From: Panicum virgatum | Taxonomy: Eukaryota > Streptophyta > Magnoliopsida > Poales > Poaceae | Length of the DNA stretch: 64,000 nucleotides | NCBI RefSeq assembly: GCF_016808335.1 | Contig: NC_053142.1 | Span: forward strand, 1,128,541 to 1,192,540 | Direction: 5' to 3' | Shown: piece after piece, positions 1 through 10,415 of the stretch | Position numbering within the stretch: position 1 is the first letter of the stretch | How the letters are laid out: every line of letters begins with the position of its first letter | Notes under the pieces: generated by a model | What the model was told of the DNA's origin: nothing | What the model saw: only the letters and a program-made list of their open reading frames with translations | Database searches by the model: none | Translations under genes and position numbers: made by a program

Positions 1-672
1 GCGGGACTACCCGCTGAGTTTAAGCATATAAATAAGCGAAGGAGAAGAAATTTACAAGGATTCCCCTAGTAACGGTGAGCGAACCTGGAGTAGCCCATCT
101 TGAGAATCGGGTAGTCTCACTTCCCGAATTATAGTCTGGAGAGGCGTCCTCAGAGATGAACTGGGCCCAATTTCCCTAGAAAGGGACACCTGGGAGGGTG
201 AGAGCCCCGTCCGGCTCGGACCCTATCTCACCACGAGGTGCCATCAAGGAGTAGGGTTGTTTGGGAATGTAGCCCAAATCGGGCGGTAAACTTCGTCCAA
301 GTTAAATACAGGCGCGAGACAGATAGCGAAAAAGTACCGCGAGGGAAAGATGAAAAGAACTTTAAAAAGAGAGTCAAAGAGTGATTGAAATTCCCGGGAG
401 GGAAACGGATGGGGGCAAGCGATGCACCCCGGTCGAATGCGGAACGGCTTCTGCTGGTCCGCCGATCAGCTTGGGGCGTGGGCTGTTGCCGGCCGTGCCG
501 GCGGCGTCGGGCGAAAGACTAATCGAACCATCTAGTAGCTGGTTCCCTCAAAGACTAATCGAATCATCTAGTAGCTAGTTCCCTCCAAAGTTTCTTTCAG
601 GATAGCTGGAGCCCATTATGAGTTCTATCGGGTAAAGCCAATGATTAGAGGGATCAAGGGCGCAACACCCTC
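1..672 (+). pseudogene. 25S rRNA 5' fragment, internally deleted
   Basis: This is the 5' part of a plant 25S rRNA gene, starting roughly 15 nt inside it (GCGGGACTACCCGCTGAGTT) and readable as conserved 25S up to 672. It is not functional. It carries many transitions relative to the plant consensus as I remember it. About 450 nt of the D2/D3 region is missing near 510, where text from about 25S position 500 jumps to about 940. A 36-bp segment is duplicated in tandem at 514-549 and 550-585, with two differences between copies. The fragment stops abruptly where a gypsy LTR terminus (TGTAACACCC) begins at 673. An ORF at 381-578 is only a by-product of the rRNA sequence. Confidence 0.93.
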
Positions 673-716
673 TGTAACACCCAGTTTATAAAGGACATAA
701 ACCGAGCAATCAGTAC
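673..716 (-). repeat. Edge of a Tekay-type gypsy LTR
   Basis: About 44 bp starting TGTAACACCC match the first bases of the full LTR at 4703 and of the copy at 40124 (TTTATAAAGGACATAAAC follows in all three). The LTR terminus lies exactly at the end of the 25S fragment, so the rDNA was probably interrupted by an LTR insertion whose remainder was later lost. Orientation is inferred from the full copy, whose polypurine tract places its 3' end on the left. Confidence 0.7.
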
Positions 717-1186
717 ACATCTGGTGATGATTTCTATGCCATGTGTAAGATTCATAGGACATAGCATTATAGTCTTATAGATTTATAGCAATTAAGTTCA
801 ACATTGGCTGTATGGAAATTTCCTTGTTCAGTAATCAGTACGCAATATGCACTATGCATCATATTAAAGAATTTTTTTAATACTGTCAGCTACTTGAGTT
901 TTTGACTGCTGAGTCACGAGTGGCGTCGTTCAGCTGCACTTAAAGCCGGCTGGCTGGCGGAGGCAGCTGCAGCAGCGTACAGTGCCATCAAATAGCTGGC
1001 AGCCAGCCAGCCAGCGCCAAACAGGCCAGCCGAACGCGCCCTAGTTGTACTACTGTAGTGTCATCTACTTTTGATTTGATTGGATTTTTAATCCACCTCT
1101 TGTGAAATTTATGTCCTTTCAATTAGTAATAGTTTCATAATCTTTCTTTGATATCTCATATATTTTCACACTTAAAATGTGAACAG
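717..1186. other. Non-genic stretch with a GC-rich inverted repeat
   Basis: No gene is recognisable. An imperfect inverted repeat built from GGCTGGCTGGC (about 945-962) and GCCAGCCAGCCAGC (about 1000-1015) could fold into a hairpin; it may be the end of a small transposon, but no matching TSD was found. The rest is AT-rich. Confidence 0.4.
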
Positions 1187-1850
1187 AAACAGATTGAGTT
1201 GCTGACAAAAGTGAAGATGCCACTATCAGATTTGGTGGTAAGAATGAGGACCGTACAAAGATATGGTATCTGACTATTTATAATCTCTGATACATTATAA
1301 ATGACTGATATATTCAGAGTGCGGCTCTGGCGCTGGATCAATCTATCTTGGATGTTGATCAAGTGGAGAATCTTATAAAGTTCTGCCCTACGAAAGTAGA
1401 AATGGAACTTCTCAAGGTACCTCACCAGTACATTGTTTTTTTACTTCCCTGGTGATCTCATTTTATAAATCTACCATCTTACTTTTTTTTGTCAGAATTA
1501 CACTTGGTGATCCTGTTACATAAATTTACCATCTTATTTTTTTATTCAGAATTACACCGGAGACAAGGAAACTCTTGGGAAGTGTGAACAGGTAATGGCT
1601 ATACTCTTGTTACTACTTGATTACCTTTGGTCTGTATGCTATGTAAGGGAAAAATTGAAGGTATGTGCATGAAAGATCACATTTAGCATTGGATGCACTC
1701 AAATTGCTCATAAATTTATTAGTTAGATATATGACTACGTGGTTAGGTATGTTTACAAGAGACTATGGTTCTCCTGGTTCAGTTCTTCTTAGAATTGATG
1801 AAAGTACCTCGAATGGAGTCAAAACTGCGAGTGCTCTCCTTCAAGATCCA
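1187..1850 (+). pseudogene. Formin FH2-domain gene fragment (four exons)
   Basis: Four short exons with correct GT/AG borders encode consecutive FH2 residues: 1187-1237 (ELLTKVKMPLSDLV), 1318-1416 (DQVENLIKFCPTK), 1550-1591 (NYTGDKETLGKCEQ) and from 1783 (FFLELMKVPRMESKLRV) to about 1850. All are in phase 0 and separated by AT-rich introns. FH2 domains nucleate and processively elongate actin filaments. Only about 90 residues of the roughly 400-residue domain are present. The reading departs from the family after KIQFG, with no FH1 region, N-terminus or continuation. It is a gene fragment with introns kept, so it arrived as genomic DNA rather than through a retrocopy. Family identity is strong; the parent gene cannot be named. 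Confidence 0.85.
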
Positions 1851-2754
1851 GTTTGGACTGGAACTGCAACTTTGCAATAAGCACTGCTGTCTAATCCATT
1901 ATTGTGATACAGATAAAATGATTAACTATCCCCACCACTCCAGAATTAGGTCTGTAGTTCATCCAATAGTTCAATGTCATTGGAAGTTGCACAACTTCGA
2001 TGTATGCAGTCTGATATCTGACTTGAAACCATGGTTAATAATCATAGCCTTGTGCCATCAAGATTCTGAATATACCCAATACTAATTTAATCTAATAATG
2101 CGTGACCGTACAATCAGCTGACAGTTGTTTAGAACGAAAAAAGATTGTCTACTAAATTTTCTTGCTGCGTTCTTGAATTACCATTGCCTTTAACCTAGAT
2201 TTGGCTGGGCGTGGTTTTCTGTAATACAAGTTAAATGATTTTCACAATATTTATCACACATATATGTCCTATTGTTCGGACAACAATTTATTGGCATCAG
2301 CTACTTGCTTCTTGAACTCAGTGCGCGATCACAACAAGAACGCTTCAGACAACTCTGGTGATGTTTGGAGTATACAGGAGGTCAACTTCTGCTGATTATT
2401 TTCATAACCAGTTTCGGCCTATACTTTGATTTAACCTGATTATTTAGTTGTCTATCTTTGCTTTGCAATTATTTGAAATGGCCGGAAACAATTGAGAACT
2501 TATTATTTGCAAATGTTTAGTGATATAATGAAATTCAAGAAGTTGTACCATTAAGATGCTCGATAGTTTTAGATGCTCTCTAGATTTTATACTTGAAAAA
2601 TAGAAAGACGTACCATTGTGTACTACTTTAAATCAGATAAGACACTATTTCATATGGATGTTCTTATAAAGAAGTTTAGAATATATCAGATAAGACACTA
2701 TAGATAAGACACTACGTAACTGTACAAACACGTATGTGAGTTCGCATTTTGGTA
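1851..2754. other. AT-rich non-coding stretch
   Basis: No homology is recognised. Partial direct repeats of 'agataagacacta' occur around 2635-2712. It may be former formin intron sequence, but I cannot support that. Confidence 0.3.
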
Positions 2755-2935
2755 CGCATCAGGATGCAGTGCTTAGATTTTAGGTTTTTTGTTAACAGTT
2801 TTTATGTTTAAGTGTAAGGTTTAGTGTAGGGTTCAAGGGTTAAATTTCTGGTTTTAGTGTTTACGGTTCGTGGTTTGAGATGTAACAGTTTAGGGTATAG
2901 ACTTTTAGATTTATGGTTCATTATTCAGTGGTGAT
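2755..2935 (+). repeat. Degenerate telomere-like G/T-rich tract
   Basis: About 180 bp of strongly strand-asymmetric sequence with repeated GGTTTAG, AGGGTT and GGGTTAAA words, reading like a decayed array of the plant telomere repeat TTTAGGG. No two units are perfect, so it could also be simple low-complexity drift. Confidence 0.4.
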
Positions 2936-4702
2936 CATTTCTGTATGCATGATGACAACCTTGCGTTAATTGTCTTTTGCAGCAGCATCTGTTCCTGCGC
3001 ATCCACACCTAATCATTCCAGCCCACTCACCTCAGTTTAAACAAGCAAGTGGTTCAAACCAAGACCAAGAACAAGCGATGCCGGGACAGGTTCGTACTCG
3101 CCAATGTGCGGACGGCAAGGAGACGTTCAAGCCAGAGATGGTGCTGAGGGATAGTTTAATTGGATTCTATGCAATTATTTTTGTTAATTGGCTGCAGAAA
3201 AATATGTTCTAAGCAGTCACATGTCCTCTAATGAAAATAAGAGATGTAATGCATGGTGCATCTTTAATATGTCTACTTATATACCATCTCCTGCAAGGAT
3301 CATCATCAGCACGTCTGCAACATGGCCAGAAAGCACCACAAACATCTGCACAATTGTAAGAAAAGTTTAGAAAATAAAAAAATAAGTCTGAAATTTTGAC
3401 TCAAAAGAAGCTTACATGCTAAATCATTTTAGTTTCGCATTGTTGGCTACACATATATACATCTACCATGTACTTGTCTAGAGAAAATATGCAGATTGAC
3501 TATAGAAATGATTTCACATAATTCTTGGCCACCACAGAAAAGCATCACCTCGCAATATTATTTTGACAATCAAATCATGCTTATATGATACTGCTATAAT
3601 CTGATCATTTTGAACGCCAAGCCAGGACACTGGGCAACAAATTGGATGCACTGCACAATCGGAATTACCTTTACTTGCATTCGTGTATAAGATCATAGCG
3701 AGGAAGCGATCTGATACTGAAACAAAAATCAAATCCTCACATCCAGCCAGTCAGGGATCTTCGATCTGCATGCCGCGGGAAAATTGGATTGAAATAAAAT
3801 GATTTGTTCACTCGACAAGATCAAATAGATCGTAGAAGGAATAGCTCACTTTTTGGGTGGTAGTGCTGCCTCCTCGACGGATCCGGAGGCCGAAGCAGAG
3901 GCCAAGAGGATGCGTCCCCAGTTGAAACTCGGGCGGCGGCATGGGCGGGCACTCGGGAGTTCAGGAGGCGGCGTGGGCTTAGGTATGACTTGGGCCACAA
4001 TGAGCCCTCCGCCCCTGCTTGGCCGAGTCGTGCGGTGCGTGTGTGTTTACTTAACTCCTGTACTCCGTGGCGTATGAAGAGCGCGTGATTAGTGAAATAC
4101 AAGTGCATGTGTTTTGTGCGCTGGTGTGCGGTGCAGAAATTCCCTTGCGTGCTATTTATCTGCTTCCTCCGTCAGTTCCCTTCTCTCTATGTGTGAGTGA
4201 GAGAGAGAATTGTGTGTGCAAGTGAGGGGAGGGTGATCAGTGCCAACAGGATATAAGCTCCTTTGAATCTTTGGTGTAAGGAGTAGTTAGGAGTCGCTGA
4301 TAGCTCTAAAGTTTATAACTTCCTTCCTAGTCGGTTTACAGGTCTAAAGTTTGTAGCTTCCTAGACACTCCTTAGGCATGCCTGCAACAGATCTTAACAG
4401 AAGCTATAAGCTGGGTAACTGTAAACCTGTGTGTTCGTCCTGTGCATTTTGCAGGCAGAAACGCATGATCGACAATGGCAATTTTCTCCATAACCGTTGA
4501 AAACTTCTTGGGTCAAACTTTTTTCATGCTCTTCATTTCTAACAAGAATAAACTCTTATGCGCCAAAAAACAAAAGGCAAGAACAAGCTCTGAATTCTGA
4601 ACATTTGTGAAAAATGAAAAGTTTAGTGAACGGTATTTGGATTGCATTAGTGGCATATGATTCACCCAACCTTCCCGATAGGACGTCATTAAAACGCGAC
4701 AG
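2936..4702. other. Unclassified sequence, no supported gene
   Basis: Several short open frames occur (2970-3212, 3853-4077) but none shows a recognisable domain or good splice context. A GC-rich patch at 3860-4080 within AT-rich DNA resembles a promoter or first-exon region of an unidentified gene. 4185-4235 is GA/GT-rich low-complexity sequence. Confidence 0.3.
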
Positions 4703-7700
4703 TGTAACACCCGGTTTATAAAAGGACATAAACGGAGCAATCATATACGTGCCAGGATCAAGTCACACGTATATACAACAGAATGAACAGTATATCACAG
4801 CACATATCACGTAAAAAGATATAATAAAGTAAGTACGAATGTATTTATTACATTAATGATAAAATGTCTGATACAAGCGGAAGCGATATAAGGCAGGTAC
4901 GAAACTCTCGGAAGCTCGGCGCCACAGAGACGTTGACTGGGAGACGACCGTCTAGAAGTCCTCGTACTCCTGCTAGCTCTGGGTGAACTCCTCGCCGGGA
5001 ACTAAGCAACAGTAGGGTATCCCAAAAAGAGAGCGAGAGGAAAAAGAGTAGAGTAGGCAAGAGTGAGTACACAACTTGTACTCAACAAATATAACACAAA
5101 CTATGAGGCTCTAAGGTTGGCTGACTCAACTGCATTAGCTTTTAATCTTGGTAAAATTTTATTAAAGCTAGTTACTACAAGTTGATGAATTACCATAAAC
5201 CCAGTTACATAGTAATTAATTAAAATTAATTATGAACTACTGAGAACCAAACAAAACCATCAAGGGAACCCCCTAATCAAAAGGAGGTAACCCCACTAAT
5301 CAAAAGGAGGATCTGGGCCGCTCATGACCGTGAGCACGGCTAGTATACTAGTTTTACACTCTGCAGAGGTTGCACATCTTTACCCACAAGTCGTGAGCTA
5401 CAGTAGTTGTTCATCACACTTTCTTAGGTGAGATGACTAGCAAGCGCACTACGAGGCCGTTACAAAGAATCTCATTGGTAAGGTGTAACCGCTGAGGTTT
5501 CCGGATTACTACTACAGAGCAGGTCCGACTGGGGAACAAGCACACATCACAGTCAACCCACATGGTACGAGGGCTGTAGCAGCTCTCCGCCCCCCTTGCC
5601 CGCGCAGGTAAGTTACTCCCGAACCAAAAAGACCTAATTAGTAAGCCAAGACCGTCCCATTCCAGTCTTGTGGTAGCGCTGTTGTCCCAGGTTGTCGCTC
5701 TATGAACCGGTCCTTAGGGAGAGTGGCCAACCAAGCACTAAGCACCGTGTTGGCCCCCTAAACCATGTTTCTAAAAACAAATTTTAATGAGACATGTACC
5801 ACTCAAGCACACAGCACAGAGGGTCATGCTCAGAGATTAAGTTGCATAGAACCATTAACAAAATTAATTAAAAAGGACTATTATTTATGTGAGAGCGCAG
5901 CACCTAGCACAACTAACCAAAATGCAACCCAAGGATATATATATATATAAATATATATAAAGAAATAAAGTGGCTAGGAAGATCCTTACAGGCATACAGT
6001 ATTAAAATACAGTATGAAAATATTTTTGAAAGTAATAGGAATGTCCATGTTATACTTGCCTTCCTCAAAGTGCTCCTGCTGCTCAAAGTGTCCCGCGGAA
6101 GATGGTTCCTGGTACTCCTCTGACGGATCAATGTCTACTCACGATCGCAACGCCAAACAAGTCCAGCACATACACATACATGCAAACAAAAAAACTCTAA
6201 GAAATAGTACAACAATACATAAAAAACAACAAACAAAAGTGAGCTAAGACTATTCTACACATTACAACGATCATGTGGACGTAAAAACCAACTAAAACGG
6301 AGCTAGAATGTGAAAACTAGAGCTAAAACTGGGTCCAGGGGCTAAACTACGAGAAAACTGAAAACTACAGGGGTTCTGTGCAAAAACTAGGGACCTAAAC
6401 ATAATTAACCCATAGACTCAGGGGCTAACGCGCAAAAAGTCCGGGCCAGCGCTGGGTTTGGACCGCGGGTTCGAAACTGGGAAAACTCAGGGGTTTAAGT
6501 GATAAAAACAGAGCCTGGATAGAATTATTTTTACACCGTCATGGACTGCGGGTTCATTTTGGGAAAGGCGGGGGTCTCTTTAGAAAAAGTTACCGGCGCT
6601 GACCGGTACGCTGCTCCTTTGACTCGCGCGCGGGACTGATTTGGGCCACTGGATCTACATCGGACGGTTCAGATCAGGTGCACTCGCGGAACAGCGGCGA
6701 GACTCGCCGGGGAAGATGCGCCCGCAGCAGCGCTTCGCCGGAGTTGGCCGTTCGGGCGCTACAGGGGCTCATTTGGGTTGCTGTCTGGTGCAAAAGAACG
6801 AGAGCGACACGTGTAGTCCACTGGGGCCTCGTGCGCGGGTCGGGGATGGCCGGAGCGTGGAGCTCGGTGTGAAGGCGGCGCTACGGCCACAGAGTTCGCC
6901 GGAGTTCGCGCATACGCGACACCGGGCCTCCTTTCTGGGCCAAAAGGGATCAGTGAGCTAAGGCAGGTGTGCGCAAGACCAAAGCGTGGCACGGGAAGGA
7001 CTGGGCTGCGCTGTAGAGCATCCGCCACGGCGGGGCTGTGGCGGCGAGGCGCCACGGCGAGGCCACGGCGGAGCATCTACGGTCTAGAACATCTAGCGCA
7101 AAATAACCAAAGCGGAGAGTGGAAGCTTACCGAGGCTAGGATTCGGACGGGGAGGCCGTGTAGGGTGGTCGGCAGCGAAGACCGGTGGCGAGGTCGACTC
7201 GGGGCTCGTGGAGGAGGTCGCTGCAGAGGGAGTCCGGGCCTGCTGATCCACTGGGAAGATCCGCGCAGGTCCTGCGGAGGTGCAGAGGGGGTGAGTAAGG
7301 TTCGGGGATCTCCGGCGTCCTGGAATCGCACAGCGGATAGGAAGCTAGGAAGCTCACCGGAGTTGGTCCTGGTTGATTCTGGCAGCTGCAGGTGATGGGG
7401 GTCGAAATTGGAGCTCCCGAAAGCTTCCTGGTGTCGAGGCGGAACCGGGCGGTGGCTGGTGGGGGCTGGAACGCAGCAGGGCGCCCGATTCATGGCGAGG
7501 CAAAACGGCGGCGCAGAGCATGGCGGTGGCGCTGAGGTGCAGGAGTGGTGATGTGGTTGCGGTTACGGGCGCAGAGGGGGTGCAGCTGCGTTTAAAGGAG
7601 AGGTGCTGAGGATCTCGGAGGTGGGTTACGGCAGGGAATTGCCGGAGATCACGGCCGTGATCTCGGCGTGGCGTTGCGGGCGCGCTGAAGGAGGAAGGAG

Positions 7701-8320
7701 GCTCTGACAGCGTGGGGTTGCGGTGTCAGCGTAACGGGGCGCGCGTGCGCTGTGCGGAAGGGAGCGCCGACAAGTGGGGTCTGCCGGTCAGGGGAAGGGC
7801 GCGGGTTACACGCGGGTGTTGAGCGAGCTGAGTCTGGTAGAGTCGCGTGTGGAGGGTGCGTGCGTTCGCTGGCGAGCGGGTCTAGGCGCGGGAAGGGACT
7901 GGCAGGTAGGGCACCATCGTCCGGAGAGGTGGAGTGCGGGTTGCCGTGCGTTGCTGCGTTGGTGGGGTTTGCTGGGCTGTGTTCCTGGGCCGTGCGGAGG
8001 AAAGAGGCGCCAAGAAGGTTGGGCTGAGCTGGGTTGGGTTTGCTGGGATTTGGTTCTCCGTTTTTCTGTTCTTCCTATTTCTCTTCTCTTTTCTTTTTCA
8101 AACTTAACTCAAACTAATTTGGATTCAAACTCCTATGCACTCAACCAATAAAACTTATGCACCAGCATGAATGCACAAACATGTTTAACCTAGAAAAATT
8201 TTAATTTCTTATGAAACAAAAATTAAATTATATGCAAGCCTAAGCCTATAAACCTTAGAAAATTAAATAAAACCAATTAAATTTATTATAAAATACTAAA
8301 ATTTAAATTAGGGTGTTACA
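4703..8320 (-). repeat. Long LTR of a Tekay-like (chromovirus) Ty3/gypsy element
   Basis: A 3618-bp LTR bounded by the inverted terminus TGTAACACCC / GGGTGTTACA. Orientation is fixed by what follows on its right: a G-rich polypurine tract on the minus strand and then the end of a chromodomain-type pol. This is therefore the 3' LTR, or a fragment-flanking LTR, of a minus-strand element. Such long LTRs are known in the Tekay lineage. The LTR is AT-rich on the left with an AT microsatellite (5936-5962) and GC-rich at 6560-8030. The many open frames in the GC-rich part have no recognisable protein and are not annotated. No second LTR of this copy is in the window. Confidence 0.85.
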
Positions 8321-8337
8321 AATCCTACCCCCTTACA
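8321..8337 (-). other. Polypurine tract of the Tekay element
   Basis: On the minus strand the bases directly before the LTR read TAAGGGGGTAGGATT. A purine-rich run there is the plus-strand primer site of a Ty3/gypsy element. It proves the direction of the LTR. Confidence 0.8.
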
Positions 8338-8655
8338 GGAATCTCGTTCCCGAGATTCAGTTGGGCTGGCTAGCAAAGAGATCCGGATAAGTCTTCCTCG
8401 GCTCATCTTCTCGGTGTGGTCACTCCATTGCATTTTGCACGTCTTGATCTTCTTGTCCCAATTAACTCTATCAAACGTCTCCAAAATCTTCACCGGATGC
8501 TCAGTGTAGGTCAGATCTCCCGCACATCCAATCCTTCCAACGGTGCTTATTCTTCTGGCACTCTCAAGCACTTTTTCAACTCAGATCTGCATAACTCTTC
8601 TGCCTCGTTTGAGAGATTCTCAAATTCTCTTGTACTATCTGTAGGCCGGAGTGTC
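8338..8655 (-). pseudogene. Tekay pol C-terminus remnant (integrase tail and chromodomain end)
   Basis: Minus-strand text shows two pieces of gypsy polyprotein. Near 8590-8650 is the integrase-tail motif QENLRISQTRQKSYAD. Near 8360-8545 is the pol terminus with LTYTEHPVKILE and QWSDHTE, typical of the chromodomain tail. The stretch between them is deleted, there are in-frame stops, and a frameshift after QWSDHTE moves the last 15 or so codons to another frame. The remnant is inactive. It joins directly to the polypurine tract and LTR on its left. Confidence 0.8.
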
Positions 8656-8799
8656 ACAGACAGGTCGTGCGGGGATCGCAGCGCAGCGCATGACGCTAGT
8701 TTCCACGCGCAGCACTATCCCGCCAAATCCATGTTAGGAGAAGAAGATACCATTTTCAAACTAGACTACAGTAACTTAAGTATAATAACTTTATAAAAG

Positions 8800-9365
8800 T
8801 ATTTTATCCATTTTGAATACCGATTGCACCATTACATTCTACGTGATGAGACGGTCAAAACTAGATCTCACTTGCATATATTTTGAAAATATTTTATATT
8901 GGTAGCAAGTTGCTATATATTATACACATAAGTTATGATGAAAACATAAGGTTTCATACACATGAGTTGCCACACATATAAGATGAAATTTGTCATAGAA
9001 AATATTTATAAATTATCATAAAAATAAAGTTACCACAAAAGCATAATCTGTTATATACATAAATTGTCACAAAACAACATCTAATATACACGTGAGTTGC
9101 CCAACATATAAGATACAAGCTACTGCAAATAAAATCGATCATACGCGAGTTGATATAAAATAATAGTTACTATAAACATAAATTGTTACTATAATTATAT
9201 AATATACATATAAGTTGCTATAGAAAAGAGAGTAAATCACCACATAAGTTGCTACTGGTGTAAAATATTGTTAAAATATATGGTAGTGAGGTTTAGTTTT
9301 CTAGTTTTGTTCGTCTCATCACGTAGAACATAATGGTGCAATCGATTCTCGAAACAGATGTAATA
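8800..9365. mobile_element. Foldback/MITE-like element
   Basis: Near-perfect inverted repeats of 33 bp lie at 8821-8853 (CGATTGCACCATTACATTCT…) and 9312-9344 (the reverse complement, two mismatches), with weaker pairing for about 20 bp further out. Between them is an AT-rich core with degenerate direct repeats of GAGTTGCCACACATATAAGATG (8962 and 9089), plus many 'agttgctat' words. No transposase and no clear TSD are seen, so the superfamily is open. Confidence 0.6.
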
Positions 9366-9699
9366 TGAAATTGATAAAAAAATTTAGATAGCTTTATACA
9401 AAGAAAAATCTATTTGCTCACGTATGGGTGAGCGTCCTCACGTGTCGACGAGCGTGAGTATGCAAGTAGCAGCGTCCTCACGTCCTCTGACATACTAGGA
9501 TGATGTTGACGGGCGACTGATAGCTGGTTAGATTTTTCCTTCTAGATAATAATAACATGTGGTTGGAGCTGCAACTCAATGACAAGTGGGCCATGATCCA
9601 ATAGATTTTTTTCATTACTAAAATAAAAGACCACTGACATGTAGGCCCACTATGTCAGAGGGCGCAACCCCACCGATCTCTTTGACTGTTTGACCCTTG
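9366..9699. other. Non-coding stretch
   Basis: Nothing recognisable except a short duplicated word (gcgtcctcacgt at about 9431 and 9468). Confidence 0.3.
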
Positions 9700-10170
9700 T
9701 CTAGAGAGATGACAATGGGTACCTGATACCTGGATACCCGACGGGTTTTACCCGATATAAAAGCGGATATGGAATGAATTCTTCACCCGTGGGTATATTA
9801 ATGGAAACAATCATCTACCCGTCGGTAGGCGGGTGCGGGTACGAGTGTGAACTACACATACCCACGTACCCATAAGTAATTTATACTCGCAACAATCATG
9901 CATAGAATATAATAAATTAGATCCATATAGGTATATATATTTAAAAAATTGATTAATTTGTTTGTTGCTATGTTATTAATTATTGTCTTCCTCTTATTTA
10001 CTTATATTTGATGATTTATGATTGTATTTATATCATATATTTATTAGTTTTGTGTTATTTAATATGTGAATAGTGGGTATCTAATCCGGTATGGGTTACC
10101 CATCGGGTTTACTTTACCCAACGGGTATGGGTATGAGAACGATTTTGTACCCGCACGAAGGTATGAGTAT
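9700..10170. repeat. GGGTACCCG-rich dispersed repeat, hAT-like
   Basis: Both ends are crowded with GGGTACC / TACCCG words (9716-9875 and 10077-10165) around an AT-rich centre. This is the look of a common grass repeat usually placed with non-autonomous hAT elements (start like GAGATGACAATGGGTACC). Its terminal bases and 8-bp TSD could not be defined, so the class is tentative. It lies just upstream of the PPR gene. Confidence 0.45.
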
Positions 10171-10225
10171 TGTAGGGGGTATAATTTTTTCGTGATTATG
10201 AATATTGGATAGAACTAATTGACGG

Positions 10226-10234
10226 CTATATACC
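10226..10234 (+). promoter_or_regulatory. Possible TATA box of the PPR gene
   Basis: CTATATACC lies about 190 bp upstream of the chosen ATG at 10416 and is the only TATA-like word in that interval. The position suits a short 5' UTR. This is inference only. Confidence 0.35.
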
Positions 10235-10415
10235 AGTTGTCATCCTACTTGCCTTATCCCCTTCTCCCCTATGTCCATCGTCCTCCCCACTCCCAGCTTC
10301 ATATACCTGTCAATGGCGCGCTCGGTGCGGCGGCCAGCACCCTTCTGTGGACGGCGCCGGCGCGCGGCCTGCTATCCGCCCTCCCTTCTCTCTTCAATCT
10401 GGTACACGCCTCGCA

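Noticed and set aside
381..578. 65-aa ORF in the 25S fragment
   Set aside because: It is rRNA sequence; the repeated SSS…RLIE text comes from the 36-bp tandem duplication.
6641..8151. Cluster of GC-rich ORFs of 60-140 aa
   Set aside because: All lie inside the 3.6-kb LTR, occur on both strands, and have no domain, intron borders or consistent frame.
10347..10415. Upstream extension of the PPR ORF to 10347
   Set aside because: It begins at GTG, not ATG. The first in-frame ATG is at 10416 and fits a transit peptide start.
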